This document shows, piece after piece, positions 7,632 to 11,935 of a stretch of 11,935 bases of DNA. The DNA is from Candidatus Merdimorpha stercoravium (GTDB lineage: Bacteria > Bacteroidota > Bacteroidia > Flavobacteriales > UBA1820). The stretch lies in NCBI GenBank assembly GCA_018715295.1, contig DVLY01000066.1, positions 1 through 11,935 of the forward strand, written 5' to 3'. Below the pieces are notes generated by a model that saw only the letters and a program-made list of their open reading frames with translations, did no database searches and was not told where the DNA came from. The first letter of the stretch is position 1; the number at the start of each line of letters is the position of its first letter. Both the position numbers and the translations under genes were made by a program.

Positions 7632-8450
7632 ATGAACACCTGCCGACGAAATACCCGCCCGAATCCGTTGGCCACTGTCTTTTCGACGGCGGCTCTTTTG
7701 GCGTGTGCCTGTGTATCGGCGCAGGGACAGGTCCCGCCGCCTCCCCCCGGGATGCCGGCACGGGAGTTTTCACCCCAGGCGCAGGTCATGCCGCCGTTGG
7801 AGGCGGATACGTTGTTCCCCGGGGTGCAGCTCTCCGATGTGATCGTGATGGGCAGTTATGCGCCGATGGCTTACGAGGACTACTGGCGGATCAAGCGCCG
7901 GGTCAAGAAAGTATGGCCGTATGCGGTATTGGCTTCGCAGTACCTGCACGAGATGGACAGCTTGCGGGGCGAGATGTCCGAGCGGAAGTTCCGCAAGGAG
8001 GTGGACCGGCGGCAGAAAGAGTTGTTCGACAATTTCGCCGGAATCCTCAAGAAGTTTTCCCGCAGCGAAGGAAAAATCCTGATCAAACTGGTGTACCGAC
8101 AGACGGGCATCTCGACCTACGATATTGCCCGGGAGTTGAAAAGCGGTTTCAAGGCTTTCTGGTGGAATGCGTCGGCCGGGATGTTCTCCCTTTCGCTCAA
8201 GGACGAGTACGATCCTCGGCTTTACCCCGATGATTACGTGATCGAAAGGATTCTTCGCGAGTGCTTTGCCGAGGGAGAACTACCGATCTATCCTTCGTAC
8301 AATGAATTCGTATCGCCTTTTTATTACCGGAAGGTGGAGCAGGATATTGCCCGCGACCAACTCCGCCGTCAAGAGATGGAGAAGTTGGAAAAGAAGCGCG
8401 TCCGCCAGTTGAAAAAGCAGGAACGCCGCGATGAACGCGCGATGCGGTAA
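7632..8450 (+). CDS. DUF4294 domain-containing exported protein
   Basis: The product has 272 residues and unknown function. Residues 1-32 look like a signal peptide with an Arg-containing start and a hydrophobic core (LATVFSTAALLACACVSA). Cleavage may be after SAQ, or at Cys25 as a lipoprotein, since LLAC is a loose lipobox. A Pro-rich linker (35-55, including five prolines in a row) precedes the domain at about 58-235: LFPGVQLSDVIVMGSYAPM, a basic helix WRIKRRVKKVWPYAVLA, FAGILKKFSRSEGKILIKLVYRQTG, FKAFWWNASAGMFSLSLKDEYDP and a PFYYRKVEQD end. I recall this as DUF4294, a family found largely in Bacteroidota. Residues 235-272 are highly charged, rich in Lys, Arg and Glu, and probably a helix or coiled coil. 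The gene is divergent from dnaN with 136 bases between them and is monocistronic, ending at a terminator shared with fabH. Confidence 0.8.
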   Translation: MNTCRRNTRPNPLATVFSTAALLACACVSAQGQVPPPPPGMPAREFSPQAQVMPPLEADTLFPGVQLSDVIVMGSYAPMAYEDYWRIKRRVKKVWPYAVLASQYLHEMDSLRGEMSERKFRKEVDRRQKELFDNFAGILKKFSRSEGKILIKLVYRQTGISTYDIARELKSGFKAFWWNASAGMFSLSLKDEYDPRLYPDDYVIERILRECFAEGELPIYPSYNEFVSPFYYRKVEQDIARDQLRRQEMEKLEKKRVRQLKKQERRDERAMR

Positions 8451-8515
8451 GAAAGAGCGCAGAGGAGAGGGTTAAGCTCTCGTGTTGCGAAAGAAAGTTT
8501 TCGGAGAATATGCGC

Positions 8516-8549
8516 AAAAAACCGGGCGGAATCCTCCGCCCGGTTTTTT
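8516..8549. terminator. Bidirectional terminator between the DUF4294 gene and fabH
   Basis: AAAAAACCGGGCGGA (8516-8530) pairs perfectly with TCCGCCCGGTTTTTT (8535-8549) around the loop ATCC. Because the stem begins with six A and ends with six T, it reads as a GC stem followed by a U tract on both strands. It ends the rightward DUF4294 gene (stop at 8450) and the leftward fabH gene (stop at 8572). Confidence 0.9.
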
Positions 8550-8571
8550 ACCGTTTTATTTTTTCATAGGA

Positions 8572-9561
8572 TCAGTAGTCCCACGTCAGGTACATCGATC
8601 CCCAGGTAAATCCGCCTCCGAAAGTGGTCAAAAGCAGTTTGTTGCCTTTTTTCAGCGTCTTTTCGAAGTCCCAGAGCAGCAGCGGCAGCGTTCCGTCGGT
8701 CGTGTTGCCGTAGCGTTCTATATTGACCAGCACCTTTTCTTTGGGCAGCCCCAGGTGCTCGGTAACCGATTCGATGATGCGCCGATTGGCCTGGTGGGGC
8801 AGCAGGTAGTCGATCTGCGAAGCGTCCAGACCGCAGGCGTTGAGCACGTTTTGGCTGGCCTCGCACATGTTGGTGACGGCATAGCGGTAGACCGACCGGC
8901 CGTCCTGGTGGACGAATTGGCCGCCGAAAGCCGTGTTTTCGACTGTGGGCGGGTTGATCGATCCGCCGACGTCGATGCGCAGGAATTCGCGTCCTGTCCC
9001 GTCGCAACGCAGGTACGTGTGCTCGATGCCGTAACCGTTGCGGGAGGGTTCTACCAATACGGCGGCAGCTCCGTCGCCGAACAGGATGCAGGTAGCGCGG
9101 TCCATCGGGTCGATGATGGTGGACATCTTGTCCCCGCCGATGACCAGGACCTTTCTGCACCGTCCCGATTCCACGAAATTGGCGGCAGTGTACAGGGCTG
9201 AAATGAAACCCGAGCAGGCAGCGACCAGATCCATGGCGAACGCATTGGCAGCGCCGATACGTGAGGCTACGTAAGCGGCGGTATTGGCTACCGGATAGTC
9301 CGGGGTGATGGTGCACACCAGTACGCCGTCGATGGTGGCGGGGTCGCAGGCGCTTTTGCGCAGCAGGTCTTCTGCGGCGCGGATGCACAGGTGGGAAGTC
9401 CCCAGGTCGGGATCGGTGAGGATGCGGCGCTCCTTGATACCGGTGCGGGTGGTGATCCACTCGTCGGAAGTATCTACGCGGCGGCTGATTTCTTCGTTGG
9501 TCAGAATGTAGTCCGGAACAAAACCTCCTACGGCCGAGATAGCGGCTTTTATTTTCTCCAT
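8572..9561 (-). CDS. fabH: Beta-ketoacyl-ACP synthase III
   Basis: FabH condenses an acyl-CoA primer, usually acetyl-CoA or a branched primer, with malonyl-ACP to begin fatty-acid synthesis in the cytoplasm. I chose the ATG at 9561 (329 residues), which gives the normal family N-terminus MEKIKAAISAVGGFVPDYILTNEEIS; an in-frame upstream ATG at 9618 would add 19 polar residues unlike the family. The catalytic triad is visible: Cys116 in AACSGF, His256 in LLPHQANRRI and Asn286 in ERYGNTTDGT, spaced as in known FabH. The WITTRTGIKERR segment (35-46) and the C-terminal FGGGFTWGSMYL are also typical. The usual rpmF neighbour lies upstream, but a terminator-like hairpin stands between them, so fabH may have its own promoter. 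Primer preference cannot be read from the sequence. Confidence 0.96.
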   Translation of the reverse strand: MEKIKAAISAVGGFVPDYILTNEEISRRVDTSDEWITTRTGIKERRILTDPDLGTSHLCIRAAEDLLRKSACDPATIDGVLVCTITPDYPVANTAAYVASRIGAANAFAMDLVAACSGFISALYTAANFVESGRCRKVLVIGGDKMSTIIDPMDRATCILFGDGAAAVLVEPSRNGYGIEHTYLRCDGTGREFLRIDVGGSINPPTVENTAFGGQFVHQDGRSVYRYAVTNMCEASQNVLNACGLDASQIDYLLPHQANRRIIESVTEHLGLPKEKVLVNIERYGNTTDGTLPLLLWDFEKTLKKGNKLLLTTFGGGFTWGSMYLTWDY

Positions 9562-9690
9562 GGGTTTCGGGCTATGTATGTTTTTTTCTGTAAATCGTTT
9601 TTCGTTTTGTTTGGGCAAAGGAACAAAATCCCGCCTAGGAAATAGAGGCGGATTGAGCGGATTTATTGGCCGTTTTTTCTCCTTGAAAGA
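9562..9690 (-). other. fabH leader region
   Basis: This AT-rich stretch lies between the rpmF terminator hairpin and the fabH start and should hold the fabH promoter. I found no TTTG-N19-TAnnTTTG match; the nearest -7-like string, TTCCTTTG, lacks a partner. It holds two small inverted repeats: TTTTGTT (9605-9611) with AACAAAA (9622-9628), and CCGCCT (9631-9636) with AGGCGG (9646-9651). Their role is unknown. Confidence 0.35.
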
Positions 9691-9694
9691 AAAA

Positions 9695-9735
9695 ACACAC
9701 TCTCTGGGCGAAGTCGCCTGCGCCAGAAAGTGTGT
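9695..9735 (-). terminator. Terminator-like hairpin between rpmF and fabH
   Basis: ACACACT (9695-9701) pairs with AGTGTGT (9729-9735). After one C/A mismatch TCTGG (9703-9707) pairs with CCAGA (9723-9727), and CG (9709-9710) can pair with CG (9721-9722) past a one-base bulge. On the minus strand the stem runs into TTTTTCTTTC, so it resembles an intrinsic terminator 59 bases after the rpmF stop. It may be complete or partial (attenuator); it has no T tract in the plus direction. Confidence 0.7.
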
Positions 9736-9793
9736 GAGATTCGCGTCGTTTTCACGGCTGCGATCGGAAAACCCTTGTCGAGTCGGATAGAAC

Positions 9794-9991
9794 TTAGGCT
9801 TTCTCGGGTTCGCTCTTGTCGATAACGACCTTGCCGCGGTAGTACAATTTGCCTTCGTGCCAGTAGGCGCGGTGCGAAAGGTGAGCCTGTCCGGTTACCG
9901 GGCAAATCGAAATCTGCTGTGCTACTGCATGGTGATGCGAGCGTCTTTTGTCTCTGCGGGTGGAACCCTGGCGTCTTTTAGGATGTGCCAT
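9794..9991 (-). CDS. rpmF: 50S ribosomal protein L32
   Basis: The 65-residue basic protein starts MAHPKRRQGSTRRDKRRSHH, the classic L32 N-terminus, and keeps the YYRGKVVI segment near the end. L32 is a small structural protein of the large ribosomal subunit. Many Bacteroidota L32 proteins have a four-cysteine zinc ribbon (CPNCG ... CGxCGYYRG, from memory). Here only Cys30 remains, in ICPVTGQAHLSHRAYWHEGKLYYRG, so zinc binding by the usual ribbon is unlikely: a C-minus form with one leftover cysteine. The gene follows the DUF177 gene by 24 bases and is probably cotranscribed with it, the conserved yceD-rpmF pairing. Confidence 0.96.
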   Translation of the reverse strand: MAHPKRRQGSTRRDKRRSHHHAVAQQISICPVTGQAHLSHRAYWHEGKLYYRGKVVIDKSEPEKA

Positions 9992-10015
9992 TTTTGTATT
10001 TTGGTTTTATCGTAT

Positions 10016-10525
10016 TTAACTTTTAATGTCTTTCAATTTTTCCCAGCGCGGATCGACCGTCTGTTCCGTAGGTTCGGGACTCGAACTGGCTTTCGGAGCG
10101 GCGAGTTTGCCCGAGAGGTAGTCGGGGTGGTAGCGCTTCTGCGGGATGTTCAGCACGATCATTTCGTAGATGTACTGTCCGAGGTTCAATTCGGTCTCTC
10201 CCACGGGCAGCAGGACGATCTCGTCGTCCTGGCTCGTCCCCTCGCCTTGTTTGACCACGCGGTGGTCCGTCCCTTGCACCGGCAGGCGGAATTCCTCGCC
10301 CGTAGCGTCGCACGGAGTGAGCACATCGCCCCGAAAGGCGAGGGACAGCTCCATCAGGTTCGTCCGCTTGGTCAGTTCCACCCGGACGTCGATCCGGGCA
10401 TCGGTCCACGAGTCCACGTAACCGAAATGATCGAAAAGCTCCTGTCCCACATGGTACTCGAACGTGTGGACTCCGGGCGCCAGTCCGGAAAAGGAGATCC
10501 GATATTCTTTCAACGCGTCTTTCAC
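10016..10525 (-). CDS. DUF177/YceD family protein, non-ATG start
   Basis: The family is the usual partner of rpmF; its E. coli and plant members are linked to 23S rRNA accumulation. I chose GTG at 10525 (169 residues, beginning MKDALKEYRISFSGLAPGVHTFEYHVG). The open frame extends up to a TTG at 10573, but that codon sits at a promoter -7 match, so it is unlikely to be translated. A TTG at 10513 is a second choice; there is no in-frame ATG. Family landmarks are LTPCDATGEEFRLPV around Cys72, which corresponds to the CxxxxxxF region, ELNLGQYIYEMIVLNIPQKRYHP (112-133), and the C-terminal DPRWEKLKDI (158-167). A short Ser/Pro/Glu-rich segment (145-156) separates the last two. It is cotranscribed with rpmF. 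Confidence 0.88.
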   Translation of the reverse strand: MKDALKEYRISFSGLAPGVHTFEYHVGQELFDHFGYVDSWTDARIDVRVELTKRTNLMELSLAFRGDVLTPCDATGEEFRLPVQGTDHRVVKQGEGTSQDDEIVLLPVGETELNLGQYIYEMIVLNIPQKRYHPDYLSGKLAAPKASSSPEPTEQTVDPRWEKLKDIKS

Positions 10526-10561
10526 TTCCGATGAAATGTTCCCGGTTACCTTACGGGAGGG

Positions 10562-10593
10562 CAAAGGTAACAATATTATCGGAAAAAAACAGA
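10562..10593 (-). promoter_or_regulatory. Likely promoter of the DUF177-rpmF unit
   Basis: On the minus strand TACCTTTG (10562-10569) is a full match to the Bacteroidota -7 element TAnnTTTG. At 20 bases upstream TCTG (10590-10593) is a partial match to the TTTG -33 element. The predicted start site near 10555 leaves about 30 bases before the GTG at 10525. Confidence 0.55.
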
Positions 10594-10612
10594 AAATAAC
10601 CGATTTTTAATA

Positions 10613-11704
10613 TCAGTCCTCCACCTGGTTGATGTCGATGTCTTCATCTTCGCCTTCGTGGGCGTCGGCGTCACGGCGTGTACGGAGCGGATTTTGGGTC
10701 ATGGTGCGGTACAGGCTGCGGTTGCGCAGGATGTCGATGGCGCGATAGACGGCTGCCCGCATCGAACTTTCGTCGGCCAAGCCTTTTCCGGCAATGTCGT
10801 AGGCCGTGCCATGGTCCGGCGAGGTGCGCACCTTGGACAGTCCGGCGGTGAAATTGACTCCGTCCTCGAAAGCGATGGTCTTGAAAGGGATCAGCCCTTG
10901 GTCGTGGTACATGGCCAGCACGCCGTCGAAACGGGTGTAGGCTCCGCTGCCGAAAAACCCGTCCGAAGAATAAGGCCCGAAGACGTAATGTCCCCCGTCG
11001 AACAGGCGGGCGATGGTCGGGGCGATCAGCTGGCTGTCCGTAGTGCCGATCACGCCTTCGTCCCCGTTGTGCGGGTCGAGGCCCAGTACGGCGATGCGAG
11101 GACTGTGGAGGCAGAAGTCCTCTTTCAGGGAGCGTTCCATCTGAGCCAGGCGTTTTTCCAGCAGCGCGGCCGTGATGTGTTCGGTAACCTGCGCCAGGGA
11201 GATGTGGCCGGTGGCGACGGCGATCTTCAGGCGGTCGGAGACCAGGAACATGAGCGGTTCTCCGCCCAGTTGTGCAGCCAGGTATTCGGTGTGGCCGGGA
11301 AAGGCGAAGTCTTCCCGTTGGATGTTTTTCTTGTTGATCGGGGCGGTAACCAGCGCGTCGATAAGCCCCTCTTTGAGGGCTTGCGTAGCCGCCGAAAGGG
11401 AGGAGAAGGCCAGTCGGCCGCCTTCCTCGGTCTCCTGACCGGGGGTGATCACGGGAGCGTCCTCCCACAGGTTGACGATGTTGAGTTTTCCGGGGATGAC
11501 CTCGGCGGGCGAGTCGATGCCCACGAAGGGGAGGTCGCTGCCCAGGGCTTTTTTGTAGAAGGAAATCAGCCGGCTCGAACCGAAGACTACCGGAGTGCAC
11601 AGTTCGAGCATCGCCGGGTTGTCGAAGGTCTTGATGATCACTTCCGGGCCGACGCCGTTGATGTCGCCGGTGGAAAGGCCTATGATGGGTTTGTTGTTTG
11701 CCAT
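10613..11704 (-). CDS. pdxA: 4-hydroxythreonine-4-phosphate dehydrogenase
   Basis: PdxA oxidises 4-phosphohydroxy-L-threonine with NAD(P); the product decarboxylates to 3-amino-1-hydroxyacetone 1-phosphate, which PdxJ uses to make pyridoxine 5'-phosphate. It is a cytosolic, metal-dependent homodimer. The 363-residue product begins MANNKPIIGLSTGDINGVGPEVIIK as in the family. Metal-binding histidines are His167 (ATGHISLAQV), His212 (LDPHNGDEG) and His267 (AMYHDQGLIPFK), nearly the same numbering as E. coli 166, 211 and 266. Substrate-binding GHTE is at 137-140 and SPDHGTAYDIAG is at 295-306. The last 19 residues (345-363) are very acidic (DADAHEGEDEDIDINQVED), an extension beyond the usual end. 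The gene is followed 87 bases later by the DUF177 gene, which has its own promoter match. Confidence 0.96.
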   Translation of the reverse strand: MANNKPIIGLSTGDINGVGPEVIIKTFDNPAMLELCTPVVFGSSRLISFYKKALGSDLPFVGIDSPAEVIPGKLNIVNLWEDAPVITPGQETEEGGRLAFSSLSAATQALKEGLIDALVTAPINKKNIQREDFAFPGHTEYLAAQLGGEPLMFLVSDRLKIAVATGHISLAQVTEHITAALLEKRLAQMERSLKEDFCLHSPRIAVLGLDPHNGDEGVIGTTDSQLIAPTIARLFDGGHYVFGPYSSDGFFGSGAYTRFDGVLAMYHDQGLIPFKTIAFEDGVNFTAGLSKVRTSPDHGTAYDIAGKGLADESSMRAAVYRAIDILRNRSLYRTMTQNPLRTRRDADAHEGEDEDIDINQVED

Positions 11705-11734
11705 ACGAAAAAGTGTGTTTTTTCAGTCGGAGTA

Positions 11735-11755
11735 CGATCCGCAACAAGGGGATCG
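11735..11755 (-). other. Small hairpin at the 5' end of the pdxA leader
   Basis: CGATCC (11735-11740) pairs with GGATCG (11750-11755) around a nine-base loop. If transcription starts near 11756, as the promoter match suggests, this hairpin would be at the very 5' end of the message and could protect it. This is only a structural observation. Confidence 0.35.
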
Positions 11756-11762
11756 CGCTGCG

Positions 11763-11794
11763 CAAATATAGTGAAAGGCGAGTGCAGCGGCAAA
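11763..11794 (-). promoter_or_regulatory. pdxA promoter inside the repeat unit
   Basis: On the minus strand TTTG (11791-11794) is followed by 20 bases and then TATATTTG (11763-11770), a full -7 match. A start near 11756 gives a leader of about 50 bases to the pdxA ATG at 11704. In the next repeat copy the equivalent boxes are TATATTTT and ACAG, so only the copy nearest pdxA matches well. Confidence 0.6.
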
Positions 11795-11935
11795 TCGAAA
11801 ACAAGGTTTTCGAATTTGCCAGTGCCGAGCCGCATCCTGTATTATGAAAATATAGTGAAAGGCGAGTGCAGTAGCTGTGGGGAAACGAGGTTTTTGCATT
11901 TGCCGCTGGGGGCCGCATCCTGTATGATGAAAATA
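11764..11935. repeat. Tandem intergenic repeat of about 84 bp, at least two copies, continuing past the window
   Basis: Copy 1 is 11764-11847, copy 2 is 11848-11930, and the first five bases of a third copy occupy 11931-11935. Each copy begins AAATATAGTGAAAGGCGAGT (third copy only AAATA) and ends with CCGCATCCTGTATkATG-A. The ends are nearly identical and the centres differ. In copy 1 the centre is a hairpin: GGCAAAT plus CGAAAAC (11789-11802) pairs with GTTTTCG plus ATTTGCC (11806-11812, 11814-11820) with one bulged base and a three-base loop. In copy 2 only the inner part (AAAC-GAG-GTTT) is kept. No credible protein is encoded. I recall similar elements between genes in other Bacteroidales genomes but cannot name a described family. 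Confidence 0.8.

Noticed and set aside
11705..11918. Upstream protein extension across the repeat, reading leftwards with recurring CTRLSLY segments
   Set aside because: The frame differs from that of PdxA, and the recurring peptide only reflects the DNA repeat.
11764..11935. CRISPR array at the right end
   Set aside because: The unit is about 84 bp with conserved ends and a diverged centre, without short direct repeats and uniform spacers, and no cas genes are visible.

Overview
The window looks like chromosomal DNA from a GC-rich member of the Bacteroidales; I would guess a Rikenellaceae/Alistipes-type organism, but the genus is inference. The reasons are: a DNA polymerase clamp promoter that fits the Bacteroidota pattern exactly (TTTG, 19 bases, TAnnTTTG); no convincing Shine-Dalgarno sequences; secreted proteins whose signal peptides end in Ala-Gln or Gly-Gln; an outer-membrane barrel protein of a Bacteroidota-type family; and the order pdxA, DUF177 gene, rpmF, fabH.

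Layout. Bases 1-3395 (+) hold three tandem paralogues of the DUF1343/NamZ family (exo-beta-N-acetylmuramidases, GH171), the first cut by the window edge. They appear to form one transcription unit that ends in a perfect 30-bp hairpin shared with the convergent gene. Bases 3485-6202 (-) encode a 905-residue outer-membrane beta-barrel protein with a carboxypeptidase-regulatory-like domain and a plug-like domain. Bases 6365-7495 (-) are dnaN. Divergent from it, 7632-8450 (+) is an exported DUF4294 protein of unknown function. Bases 8572-9561 (-) are fabH, 9794-9991 (-) rpmF, 10016-10525 (-) a DUF177/YceD-like protein, and 10613-11704 (-) pdxA. The last 170 bases hold a tandem repeat of about 84 bp that runs off the window; its pdxA-proximal copy carries a good promoter match reading into pdxA.

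How the parts work together. The NamZ-like enzymes should remove MurNAc from non-reducing ends of peptidoglycan fragments in the periplasm or outside the cell, which is a cell-wall salvage function. The neighbouring barrel protein could be an uptake or surface partner, but only adjacency supports that. The right half is housekeeping: replication clamp, ribosomal protein L32 with its usual DUF177 neighbour, the first condensation of fatty-acid synthesis, and vitamin B6 synthesis.

I found no phage, CRISPR, toxin-antitoxin, defence or transposon genes. The points most worth a second look are the triple NamZ array with one paralogue altered at several otherwise conserved motifs, and the promoter-bearing repeat at the right end. 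There is no stretch above 300 bases without a gene.
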